Shown here in pieces: positions 44,230 through 55,178 of a DNA stretch of 64,000 nt. This stretch comes from Microbotryum silenes-acaulis (lineage: Eukaryota > Basidiomycota > Microbotryomycetes > Microbotryales > Microbotryaceae). The notes beneath the pieces are model-generated. The model saw nothing but the letters and a program-made list of their open reading frames with translations, did no database searches and was not told the origin of the DNA. Within the stretch, counting starts at the first letter, position 1. Each line of letters starts with the position of its first letter. A program made the translations under genes and the position numbers. The stretch spans positions 185,681 to 249,680 of the forward strand of contig QPFY01000023.1 of NCBI GenBank assembly GCA_003665825.1. The letters run 5' to 3'.

Positions 44230-46474
44230 AGCCTTGGAGCGTGCGTGGGGGCGTGGGGGCGGAAGAGGAAGCAGGAGCAGCTCGCGAAGAGGCGACGCCC
44301 ACCCCCACTTCGGGGTGGTGCCGCCGCCAGCTCGACCGAGGCAATTTTTTTCCGAATGTGCCTTGTTGACCGAGCTGTGAAAGAAGGGACAACAAGGAGA
44401 GGCTCGAACTTTTTGCTTTGCTCAAAAACACCCTGACTGGTTTTTCACGGTCTGCCCCTACTACCCGATAAACCCAACAACGACGCACAGGGTTCTCACC
44501 CCACTATTCGAACATTCCAGTACGGTTAATCCTCGGACTCTGTTCTACTCAAACAATGAGAAAACAAAGAAGAGGACGATCGTCGGAGTCGCTGTGCAGC
44601 GCGGCCTGATACGTGCACGTGATTAAAAGACTAATGAAAAACCACAGCGAAACCCCACACATCCCCACTTCCTCTCCATCATCCCCATCCTCGAGTCTGA
44701 CCTGTCCCGCCGCATTGCCAGTTGAAGCAGCTGTTGGCCGGGGGTGACCATGTTAGCAGCAGCTCGCAACTTTACGTTCGAGCAGACGGAACTACTGGTA
44801 GGCAGTCACACTTGGTGTGCATAAAACTCACTTTTTGTGGACAAAGTTGTTGATTCATCATTAATACCGGTCATGACGTCTTGCACTGCCGATTGGCGGA
44901 CAAGGAAACCCCCTGTAACGCCAAATCCCGAGGTGGAGGCAAAGGTGGAAGTGGAGGTGGATGACGTAAGCAAGAGGTTGACGGTGTGGTGAAGGCGAGG
45001 TTGACGGTCAAGATCAAGGTCAAAGAAAGAGCAGCATGAAATGAGGGCACGTCGAAGGTGGAGGTGCAATGGGGAGGAACAGACGTAGAGGTGAAGGCAA
45101 GGGATCAAGGTGGAGGTGGTGATTCGAGGTGGAAGCGAACGTGATGGCGAGGGTGAAGGGGCGAGGGTGAAGGGTGAAGACGAGAATCGGATGTGGAGGT
45201 GAGGATGGTGATGGAGGTGGAGATGGTGTGATGTGGTTTGAAGGTGGTGTGATGTGAAGGTGGATGAAGATGAACGGGCATGCAAAGGTGAAGGTGAGAG
45301 CAAGGTCAGCCCAAGTCCGTCGTACGAGGTCGGGTCCGGCCGATGATGGCAGCTGCGGTGGCGGTGGCGGTGCATGCTCGGAGGTGGCCACAAGCGGGAC
45401 TGACCCGATACAGTGACAACCAAAAACCTCTCCCAAACTTTTTACCTCGCAAGACGACCAGGACTGCCGTGGGCCCCTCTTCGATCAAGAGCGTGATCGG
45501 AGGCTGGTGACGATCCGAGTCAAGACCAGAGGGCAGTGCCCAAGTCAGCGACGGTGGTACTTGCAACGAGTGGGAGGGGTGAACTCACGGTGGCTGATGG
45601 TACACTACTGCCGACTTCCACCACCTACCGCCTCGGTGCTGCGTCGATGCGCTAGTCGGTTACGGCCCAGTGGTGGAGGAGCCATGTGAGAGGTACTCAT
45701 CAACGAGGAAGGAAGGAGAGAGAGAGAGGTGAGAGGGCGGGGCGCTTTTATACTCGCCCTGAGGCCAGGCTTGGCGCTTATCAAGCGAATCGAGGTCAAG
45801 CTCTACTAGCTTGCGTCATCGGTACCAATGACGCCAGCCCGCGCCGCCGCCGCTCAGCATCGCAGCTGCCCCGTCCCTGCGGTCTTCCGAAAAAGGAGCC
45901 CCCTCGGTCACCCGAGGTCACCAAGTCGACCTGATTTGTAGCAGCAACAATGAGCAAAGCAGTGTTCTTGGTGGTTGCAAAATGACACTCGTATTTTAAC
46001 GCATCTGCTCGTACTACTCTGAGTCCGAACGACCCATTACTTGTGTTGCCCGTCCATGGCTCGGAGTCATTTTGAGGGCCAGAAGATCGAGCTGATGAGC
46101 TAGGAGCGCGCCGGTCCCCGTCACGCGCAACCTGTTCACGTCTGACGCGACGAACATCTCGGGTACTACCCTCGCACTCCCTCATCTTGCGATCTCTCAC
46201 CCCAACATTTGTCCAGTCGGGCGCTACGCGCGTCAGGCCGGGCTTTCGGGTCTTCCATCAACCAAACACCAAGCACCAAAAACGCGACCTCTCTCATCGC
46301 TTCATCGCTTCCTCACTTCCTCACTAGCTCGCTGCATCGCTGCAGCGCTCGAATTGACGATGCCAGCGAAGCAAGGTGGTAGGGGTCGCCCTCGTCCCAG
46401 TCCTCCATGGGACTTAGCCTCCCCACCCAGCAAGCGCCCATTCCAAGCGTGTTGGCCAACAAGCGTTGAGGCTC
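44230..46474. other. Long gene-poor region
   Basis: About 2.2 kb from the pseudouridine gene promoter to the MITE. It contains the purine-rich tract listed separately. A short plus frame from 46360 (MPAKQGGRG...) runs into the MITE and may be the original 5' exon of the FunK1 gene. Nothing else recognised. Confidence 0.45.
44930..45300 (+). repeat. Degenerate GAAGGTGGAGGTG purine-rich low-complexity tract
   Basis: Strongly strand-asymmetric G/A-rich sequence built of variable GGTGGA, GGTGAA and GGTGGTGT units, including one region (45160-45285) dense in GAAGGTG and GTGATGTG. The long minus frames across it are Ser/His/Pro-repeat artefacts. Confidence 0.7.
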
Positions 46475-46645
46475 CATCAGCAAAATGGGCACTCGGCGCG
46501 CACCGCTTAAAGGCGCTTCAGCCCCGCTTAAGGACGCTTAAGGACGCTTAACAAGACGTCCTTAAGCCCCGCGTCTTGTTAAGCGTCCTTAAGCGGGGCT
46601 GAAGCGCCTTTAAGCGGTGCGCACCGAGTGCCCATTTTGCTGATG
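46475..46645. mobile_element. 171-bp MITE with ~75-bp terminal inverted repeats
   Basis: A near-perfect palindrome: the left arm CATCAGCAAAATGGGCACTC... pairs with the right arm ending GAGTGCCCATTTTGCTGATG. Arms differ by one base near position 23 and by a duplicated CGCTTAAGGA unit in the left arm; a short unpaired centre (around 46559-46571) remains. Subterminal GCTTAAGGAC units repeat. Outside, TC abuts both ends (GGCTC | TCCACG), a possible 2-bp target-site duplication. No coding capacity, so it must be mobilised in trans. Confidence 0.85.
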
Positions 46646-46686
46646 TCCACGCAGCGCATTCGATCACGAGCACCCTATACAGCCAG

Positions 46687-49258
46687 ATGCAAGTGAAAAT
46701 AAAGTCTCAATCGGTCTGGTGTTGCTCACGCGCTGACCAAAGCCTCTCAGTCGTCTTCTACCTGCAACAGTCACCACCGTTATGGGTCCCGCCGTCGCCC
46801 GCACCCTCGCATTCGCCTCGATCGTCATCGTCCCCGCGCTCGCGCCCGCCCGCGCCAGCAGCACTTTCGCTATCATCCGGGTCCTTCTGTTCGTCGTCGT
46901 CGCGCTCGTCGTCGCGCTCGTCGTCACGCTCGTCGTCGCGTTCGTCGTCGCGTTCGTCGTCGCACTCACCATCGCAGTCGAACGTGCGCCAAGATCGCGG
47001 CAAGGCTCAGGCCGACGACGAGGTCCCACGCTCTCCGTCGTCGCCGAGCATGGCGCGCTGTCCGACGACGGCAAGCGGCGCCCACTCCTCCCACCATCAT
47101 CGTGACGAGCGTGACCATTTCAATCACCCGCAGATGATGCCTGCGACCGCGAGCAATGCGGCGCGCGAAAGTGTGGTCGAAGCTCTCATTTCGCCTGCGC
47201 TGGACCGCGAAGACGACCAATGCTTCCTCGAAGACGAGATCGTCCCCCGTATCGTGATGTGCAACACCTCCGACCTGTTGTACTCGGTTTTTGGCACCGA
47301 GCAAGCCCGGTTCAAGGCACGCGTGCAAGAAGTTCAGAAGCGCCCCAAGCGTGTCCTGGGCAGGCTGAGGAACGACTTCAGACGCGACTGCCAACGACCC
47401 GCGAGCCAAACGAAGGCAGATTGGGTGTGGCCACTTGCGAAATTTGTAAGTATCCTTTGGCCAGGGCTATCCAGATTATGCGTGGCAAACGACGATGCTG
47501 AATGCTGCGCTCGCTATGCGATTTTCGAACTAGGCGACTTCCGGTGAAGGACAACAAAAGAGTTTGGCGATTGCACAAGCGCAGGAACACCCTCGATTGA
47601 CTCAAGAAGGTGCACGCCACAAGGATTTTAAACGCTCTCAACCTCACCATTTCCTGACGTGCTGTGAGCAGATGGCCGTGAAGAAGAAAGGGCCTGCCGC
47701 ACGTGGCATGCTTGTCCCAATTCGTTTCGGCGTGCCTCCGCAGGGGGCCCATGCCAAGCGAACCGCGTGCGTCTCGTCTCCCCTCGTCGACCTCGTTCTC
47801 GACTTGGCGCAGCATGCACTCAGTCAACCGACCCGCGTGTATGCGCCGGGCCTGGCCATCACCGATACCAAGGCTTACCTTGTCGTGCTCGACCATGAGG
47901 CGTGTCGGATCGCGACCATCGCGGATTGCTGGGGTGAGCGCTTTGGCGAGTTGGGGGTCGTCCTTTCCATTCTGTTTGGCCTGGATGTCTACTCGGCAGG
48001 GTTCAACCCGCTCTTCCGCTACGCATGCCATTCCCAAATCGGCATCACCCCAGCGTCATTTTTGGCTTCTTGCCTTCGTCCGCCTGAGCTTGAAGAAGGA
48101 GCTCCTCTCGTTGGCCGCACCGTCGAGTTCATCGACGAGGAACCCATCGAGCTCGTCCACCCCACACTCACGGACGGCGGGTCCATCTTCAGCCGCAGCA
48201 CGGTCGTTTTGCAGCTGACCCGACCAAGCTTGATCGCGCCGGCGGGCTCGGCATCTTCGCCGTCAAACTCCACACCGTCCTTTGTGCTCAAGATTCAATA
48301 CAATACGCTCAACTATGTTGGTCACGAGGCGAACGTGCTGCAAAAGATTGAGGAGCGTTGCGCATACATCGCGTCGCAGGAAGAGTCGTCACTGATCTTC
48401 AACCACATCGCTCTTCTCGAAAAGCTGAAGTCGTTCGGCCTTCATTATTCGCAAATACAGGACAAAGACTTGCCAGTGCTTCGAGACGGGCAAGATGCTT
48501 ATCAGCGAGTGCGACGACGCAAGCTGGACCTCCTCATTCTTCGCAACCCCACTCCTCTACCTACCCGGGTCCACGGGCACCGACATTGTCGCCACCCGTT
48601 GAGCGACGCCTTCCATGTCTTGGACCGGCTTTTTACATTGCTGCCGATTCTCTACGATCTCGGTATCCATCATCGCGACTTGTCGCTCGGCAACATCCTC
48701 CACCACCGAGGACACCTTGTTCTGGTCGACTGGGACTCGGGCATCGTTGCGCCGCCGGGTGTACGGGTTCGCAACGTTGCCGAGGATTGTGGGTCCGTCA
48801 GAGTCACCCTCGACACGGCACCTTCGGACGTGCTCCTCTGGCTCCTCATGGGTCGGGAAAGGACTCTGGCGTTTCGCAGTCTTCAGGACGACCTCGAATC
48901 CGCGGTCTACTGGTTCGTGCAAGTCGTGGGCTCATTTGCCGAGTTTTTGAGCCCGCAAACTTGGGAAGCATGGAAGCCGCTCTATCTAGCGTCGACCTGC
49001 GCGCTACCGGGCTGGAAGCAGCTGTTCAATGCACGCCTGGATCTGTGGGGCAGCGTCCTTGATCGTAGTCCACGACGCCGATATCTTCTGGAAGCTCTGC
49101 ACAAGCTCAGTCCGCGGGAATGCCGATTGGTCAACATGCTCACCCTCAAACTGCCTGACTTTCCCCAGAGTCCGGACGGCATTGTGAGGACCAAAGCAAT
49201 GATAGCGATGATGCAGACCAAGATGAGAGAGATCCTTGGATATCAGTCTCGCTCGTAG
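46687..49258 (+). CDS. FunK1-family fungal protein kinase
   Basis: Two exons, 46687-47445 and 47534-49258; 827 aa if the ATG at 46687 is used. The N-terminal ~120 residues are Ser/Pro/Arg-rich with an RSSS repeat. The second exon holds the kinase-like region: LGVVLSILFGLDVYSAGFNPLF (pre-kinase module), FVLKIQYN with the ATP-lysine, HHRDLSLGNIL (catalytic loop with Asp), LVDWDSGIV (DFG replaced by DWD, usual in this family) and LQDDLESAVYWFVQV. FunK1 kinases are expanded in mushrooms and relatives; targets are unknown. The true start is uncertain, because a MITE ends 41 bp upstream and an open frame from 46360 lies on its far side. The intron (GTAAGT...ACTAG) joins in phase. Confidence 0.82.
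46882..46978 (+). repeat. CGTCGTCGCGCT repeat encoding Arg-Ser run
   Basis: A 12-bp unit (CGTCGTCGCGCT and variants) repeated about six times in the FunK1 first exon; it encodes RSSS repeats in the kinase frame. Confidence 0.7.
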
Positions 49259-49665
49259 ATGTTCATTGGTTCTTCATAATATCTTCCTCTTTTGTTCCAT
49301 TTTGAGATCATTCGCAATTGTTGAGAGACCTTGCGGCCATCAAAAAGCTTCGGTGCCTTGCCTGAATACACTGTCATCCACCTCGAGTCTCCTCGAGTCC
49401 CTCGCGGCTTCTCTCCCAGAAACGAGCGCATTCGAGGTTTGGCTTGTGCCCGTCTACTGCTGCGCCTGGCAACCCATTCATCTTCTCGATCGATTGAATT
49501 CTAGTCCCTAGGGGCGTAGGAGAGCTCCGTCGAACAAGCTCAACGTACTCTCCTTCCGGACCGAGCTCACTTCGGAGTCCGCAGCGGGGACGGCGCCTGC
49601 CCGGGGTTCTGCGAGTCGAGCACCGGATCGTCCAGGAAATCAGAGGATATCCCGGTCTATAGTCA
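49259..49665. other. Intergenic, no gene seen
   Basis: 3' flank of the FunK1 gene and upstream part of the mannosyltransferase relic. Confidence 0.5.
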
Positions 49666-50640
49666 ATGGCGTACCCGCCAGGACGTTTCAGTTCGCCACT
49701 GGATGCGTTCGACTATCAACGTCGTAAGTCATGCTGTTTGGCGACCGTCGCTCACGCCGAGCTGTTGCCCAAGCTGACGATGGGGTTCCTCTGCGTAGTC
49801 GCGAGTTCCGAACGAGGAGTCGAATAAGGAGGCGCGACATCATCTTCATCTTCATATCACCTTCCGAGATCTTTACGAATACCCATCGTCCGATACCTCC
49901 TCGTGGGCTTGCTCGCACTGGTCGGATTGCACTGGCTCGCACTGTTCATGTCCCCGAGCTACGCCGCCAGCGCCTCCCTCGAAGCCATCGCATCCAAAAG
50001 TGGTCTAGCATCAGATGGCTCCCCTTCATCATGGCACGACTCTCCGACAACAAATCTAGATGACTTGACAAGTGTCGGCGGTACCGGACTCGCGCCGTTT
50101 GAGTCGCTTGACCCCGAGCTCAATGCGATCACGTTCGTCATCCTCGCTCGCAACTCGGATCTATGGAAGATGGATCTATGGAAGATTGTAGGCAGCATCC
50201 GACAGACTGAAGGTGGGTTCGACGCTCTTTCATTTTTGAGAGCAATGAAGCCATCCTTCATTCCAAGCACTAGATTTGCTGACAGTCGACCATCACTTTT
50301 CTTTCGAGCAGATCGGTTCAACAAAAACTTCCACTATCCCTACGTTTTCCTCAACAACGAGCCCTTCACAGACGAATTCAATAAATTCACCTCGCTCCTC
50401 GCAAGTGGGACATGTAGCTATGGTCAGGTTCCGAGCGATCAGTGGGCCGAGCTGGATCGATCAGATGAAAGCGGCCAAGGCGCGTCAGGCAATGGTTGAA
50501 GAGAAGATCCTCTACGGCGGCAGTCAACCGTATCGACGGATGGCAGCTGACGTGAGATCTCCATCGGTCAGACCAAACGTTGGGATTCTGGCGAATGCCG
50601 CGTACTGCCCTGCTCGCAATTGCATCCGTACCTGGGCAAG
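49666..50640 (+). pseudogene. Decayed KTR/KRE2-type alpha-1,2-mannosyltransferase (GT15)
   Basis: A start with a short cytosolic tail (from 49666) is followed by the membrane anchor VGLLALVGLHWLALFM and then GT15 blocks: NAITFVILARNSDLW, a repeated DLWKMDLWKIV, DRFNKNFHYPYVFLNNEPFTDEFNKFTSL and YGQVPSDQW. At about 50440 the frame shifts to continue as PSWIDQMKAAKARQAMVEEK and LYGGSQPYRRM. After that only scraps (GFWR) are visible and the catalytic core with its metal and nucleophile residues is missing. GT15 enzymes add alpha-1,2-mannose to N- and O-glycans in the Golgi. The anchor exon also fails to join in phase with 49666. I conclude it is a 5' fragment with at least one frameshift. Confidence 0.75.
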
Positions 50641-53600
50641 AATGAGTATAATTGATGAGCACTCTCTGGGCCATATGTGCAGAACAGACATTTGTAGCTC
50701 ACTTCCTTACGTCCGTCTTTGATGTATCCTATGTTGTCCATCTCGTTCGCGGTTGAAAAGCGACTGAAGGTCCCTTGTCCTGTCCAACGAATGGACCTCG
50801 CAACTCCTGACACAGCTTCGAGACGGGCTGCACCCATTGATTGCACTAAGCCTCGGAGGACTCTGGAGTGCACGTCATCATGCTCGGACTATCTTGCATC
50901 ACTTTTTTGTGCTGTTGATGTGGGATCGAAATCCTGGGCACGCGCCGTGCCTTCTCTGGAGTAGGATTGCTCTGAGGTGGGCGCACATTGACGGGCCTGA
51001 CGGTGCTGGATCAAGCTTTTCAGATCAAGCGCAAGCTGACGAGAGTCGTGACGCAGAAGGGATGCGCGCCGAAGAATTTGAGCCTGTGAAAGAGTTCTGG
51101 TTCCGCTTAGTGTAGCTGTACGAAGACAATTGCTGCTTAAATGAACCTACACGACCCGGCAAGCTTTCATTTGCTGTCTCAATGGCGTCGAGCAGCAAGC
51201 GTTCGAAAGGCACGAGATTGCTCTCGAGCCTCACTGATTCCGAATCCAAACAGAAAGGATCAAACGGTGTATTCGCAGGCGAAGAAAGACTACTAAAAGG
51301 ACTAAGGTCAAGAGACGCGGCGCCGCCGCGCGCGAGGGCAAGCGTGAGGCCGGGTGGCTCGAGGTCGTCGTGAGGCGGAAGCGGAGCGGCGCCTTACACG
51401 TTCCTCTGCTTGAGCATCGGCCTCGTCATACGCCTGCTGAACGCTGAATGGCAAGCCTAGAATGGGAAGAGATGAGTTATCAGCTCGGAGGAGGCTGGTA
51501 CAGGTCTCAAGGCACTCAACTTACAGTGCAGCAGCATTGTCAAGACCAAGAGCAGCACGTTTTGGTGCGGATCCCATTGAGGGACCGATCTAGTTCAGCG
51601 AGGTACGAAAGCGGCTCAGCGTCCTCGGACTCGAAATGCCAGGGTTTGCTAGCTGAAAGGGACGACATCAACCAGCTTTGCTCAAAACAAAGCCACAAGC
51701 TTGGCACCCACCATTGGCCGGTATATCGACTACGAAAGCTGTATTCGGGTGTCTGGTTTGTCGAAGCTGAAGACGACTCGGAGAAGCTCAGACATCCTCG
51801 AGTCAAAGAGGGGTGCCATTCGCTCAAACTCACCGCCAAGGAGATCGATATCCGGATCGTCTAGATACATTTAGCCGAAGCCAGCTGTGCCGAGAATGTA
51901 GGACAATGACGATGATGGCACCCCGCACAGACGACGCGACGCGGCGGGGGAGGCAAGAGACGCGCGCACTCAGACGCTTCGTTCAACCAGCCAAGAAGTT
52001 AACAAATAGCGGTAGGTACGCCTGAGGTGATCGCGCGCGCTCCCGCACGTTCTTGAGGGTCGGCAAACCCTGCCGGACCAAGCCGAATGTGGCTGAAATG
52101 GGTCCCGATTTGTCCACTCGCACCCTAGGACCGCACCCGCACCGGCGCACCCTCGTGACCGGACAGCATCCTCTTGAGTTTGCGGCGATGCGGGTCTTGG
52201 TACGAGCTTGGTTCACCTTGCTTTGTTTGACTCTGAGCCACATGTTCGGACGCCCATCCTCTGCAGTGAGCGTTCAATCCGCGTGGCAGGTACCCTCGTC
52301 CTTCGTCGTTTCATCGGTCCGAACAATTGAGGACGACCCCTGTGGCCGGCAGCAGTGCAGTGCTCTCCAACGTTCTCGACTTCGCGTCGGCCCCGCCGCG
52401 GCCGGGTGCCGGTCCGTTCTGTTCTGCGACAGATTCGTCTCAATCCATGACGATCCGCTGCTGACATGGCACACCCGGTCGTCCGCAATTTCTCATTCGT
52501 CGATCCGTCGCGCTTTGGGGCCACACCCTGTGTGGTGCGTGCCAGGGGGGGTTGCAGCGGCGCCCTGTCAGGCTGCTCGTTTCAACACGCTTGTCCACGC
52601 TTGCCGCTGTGTTGACGCGGTCGCACCGCGCTATCTTTGGTAGCTGACACCTAGCGTTGCGTCAGATTTCCAGATTTCCAGATCCCACATGTGACACGCA
52701 ACCACCTGTGGTCTCCGCTCACGCCTCGCCCTGGTGGGCCTCTCGATCTGAACCAAGCCTTCGACGCGTTCGACCACGTCCCGCTGCGCATGTTCGCTCT
52801 CGCCGGGGCAAACACCCGGGCAGACACCAGACCGGAACCGACGAGTCAAGGCCGAGCCTTCATTGTTGCCGCCTTCGTTTTGCGGGGGAGCATTCACCCA
52901 CTGTACTCGCATCGACCGCAGTTCATCGTCACCCTGCGTCTTGGACCCTACGCGTGCGCCTTCCACCAACGAAGAGCGTGTAGAAATGTCACATCAGCGA
53001 CTCAAAGGCGGTCTTTCGGGCGGCGGAGCGATTCGAACGACAGCGATGACAGTTGGGCTGTTCCATGTAAGCAAGCCCGGGCTCTCCCTCCGGCTGGTCG
53101 ACGTCGTGCCAAATTCTGACCGCGATCTGGTCTTCCTACAGCATGCCCACCTTACCTACTCGGTTCGAGCGAAACAGTCACAGGCGTCGTGTAGCAGCTG
53201 CTCTATCATGGGGCTCGATTGTCGCCGCTCTGCCCGCAATCCTCATCGTCGCCATCGGCGAAAGATAACACGTTCTGCTCTGGACGAATCGATGCGACTG
53301 TTGCGACGCCTGTGACAGGTCATTGTTGGGGCACTCGAGATCACAAGGTGGTGTCGGATAGCTGTGGGCGTCGTTGGGAAGCAGACTAATGGGAAGTGGG
53401 GATTGCGAGGGGTTGTCGGGCCCACGCCGGGCCGGCGGCGCACGCCGTCGGTGGGTCACCGCGATAGTGGCAGGGGACATGATGAAGGAACTCCAGCGCG
53501 TCCAAAAGATGTAGTGTTTGATGGCTGTTGAAAGAGCATGCTGTCGTCACATATCGCTCCTTGACGTTCAATTCGCGAACCTCTCTTTACCCCTGTCTTG

Positions 53601-54137
53601 GGACCCTCAGATTGCGAAGACAGAGCCATAATGATGCGAGCACTACCTGGCTGTAGACACAAACTTTCGATATGGACATTGTTCTACCCGTTGGTACGCT
53701 TGCCCTACGTCGGCGTCGTAGTCAAAATAGGCCGGTGAAATTTTCTACTGCGCACGGGGCTCTTCCACCCATGCTCTCGGCAGTATGCTGAAAGCTTCGC
53801 CTTGATCTCCCTCAATCATAGGCTTTTTTTTTGTGGTACATCGACCTCAGCCAATATGAATTGAGTTTGCGTTGACACTGCTTAGTTTCCCGCCATTTCA
53901 AAATGTGATATCGTTTCAACTTCCTCGTGCTCCTCGTGCCCCACACGAAGCCACGTCTCCAGCTTCGGCTTCGCTCGGCGCGCCCGCGGTTGCGGTCGAC
54001 TCGCTTTTCCGAGGCTCCTTGCGCATGGGCCCCAATCATCTCCGGCGCTCGCGTGGTGGCCGCACCTCTTGAGCTTCCACCAATCTGTTGAACCTATTCG
54101 AATTTACGAGTATGGCCCCAGGTCCCCGTTCCACCAA
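50641..54137. other. 3.5 kb without a recognisable gene
   Basis: Frames of 60-200 codons exist on both strands (for example 51448-51864 plus; 52053-52643 plus; 52691-53119 plus), but none has domains, homologous motifs or convincing splice signals. Parts of 50.7-51.1 kb may be the eroded 3' half of the mannosyltransferase relic. Probably decayed transposon or gene debris. Confidence 0.4.
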
Positions 54138-55178
54138 ATGGCTCTCAGGTCTCGTCCAATCGCCCCAAGAATAGCAGATCCCGCCGAGCCTGTGCACGTA
54201 GCCTCTCCGACTGTCACCTCCTCGGACCTTGGCCATGTCAAAGCCCCAACTTCGACCTCGACCTCGAGCTCGGTCCCAAGCTCGCCTTCTACCTCAGACC
54301 TCGAGCCCAACAACTCGCCTTCCACTTCCACCATCCCCTTAGTCGAGGGCTTTGCGTCGCTCGTCATCGAGAACGTCATCGACGAGTTGAGACCCACCCT
54401 CGGTACCGTTACCCCCTCACTGGCACCTTCACTACCAACGGCTCCCGGCCAGGTCAGTAGAGCTTGCCGACGGTATATTTCGATTGACTTGCCATTGCGA
54501 CGCACTTGCTGATATTTCGACCATTGGCTGAAACCTTTCTCATTGTTTCCTACATGTAGGATGATGCCCAGTCGCAGGAAAGTATGTCATCGACGGGATC
54601 CGGTACCAGTTCAAGTTCCGGTCTCGAATTTGCGGTGAGTAGAACTACTCGTTCATGCCTATTTTGGTCGCGGTGCCGACTTAGTCTTCACTTCTTGTTT
54701 TCAATATTCCCACGAATCTACACAGTCGTCATCTTCCACTCCTTCCGCTCGTCCATTGCCTGCCGCACCTCGTAAGAGCGGCACGACCCCGGTGAAACCT
54801 TCACGCGACCTCAACGTCAACGTCAAAAGAACGCGAGATCACGAGCTCTTCATGGCCAAGGAACACTGGCCTGCGTCGGCCTCTTATTCCCATAAGGTAG
54901 AGGACATGGGCAACTTTCTTCTCGACAGGCTCAAGGGGACCGGCCACCCCAGGACGTTCGATCAGGTCCGCGAAGAAGTGATAAGGAACTTGTCCAGCAA
55001 GGGTAAATCGAAGAGGACTTGGATCCGTAGCCTCCGCACGCGGTTCGAGAAAGAGGCGCTGGTTCAGAAACACGATGATCACAAACACTACGGGGAACAT
55101 TGGCTGGAATTGATGGGCTCATTGGTACGTATGGTGTGCTCTTCTTCCGATGACATGGCACCTGCAGTGTGGCAATAG
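54138..55178 (+). CDS. Hypothetical protein, three exons
   Basis: Exons 54138-54452, 54560-54634 and 54726-55178 (280 aa). The first two exons encode Ser/Thr/Pro-rich disordered sequence. The third encodes a charged helical segment of ~120 residues (RDHELFMAKEHWPASASY..., RTWIRSLRTRFEKEALVQ, HYGEHWLELMGSL). An alternative last splice (GTACGT donor at 55125, CTGCAG acceptor before TGTGGCAATAGG) gives another C-terminus that stops at 55242, just before a poly-T run. No family recognised. All joins are in phase with good signals, so the gene is probably real. Confidence 0.5.

Noticed and set aside
44806..45436. Long minus frames (138-205 codons) that look like repeat proteins
   Set aside because: They only translate the GGTGGA/GAAGGTG low-complexity tract; all frames are similarly open.
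50719..51115. Possible C-terminal half of the GT15 gene
   Set aside because: A WDR-x-G-x-AP string faintly recalls the family, but surrounding sequence does not align in any frame.
51448..51864. 138-codon plus frame
   Set aside because: Starts at an ATG but shows no domain, no splice partners and no bias I could distinguish from the antisense frame.
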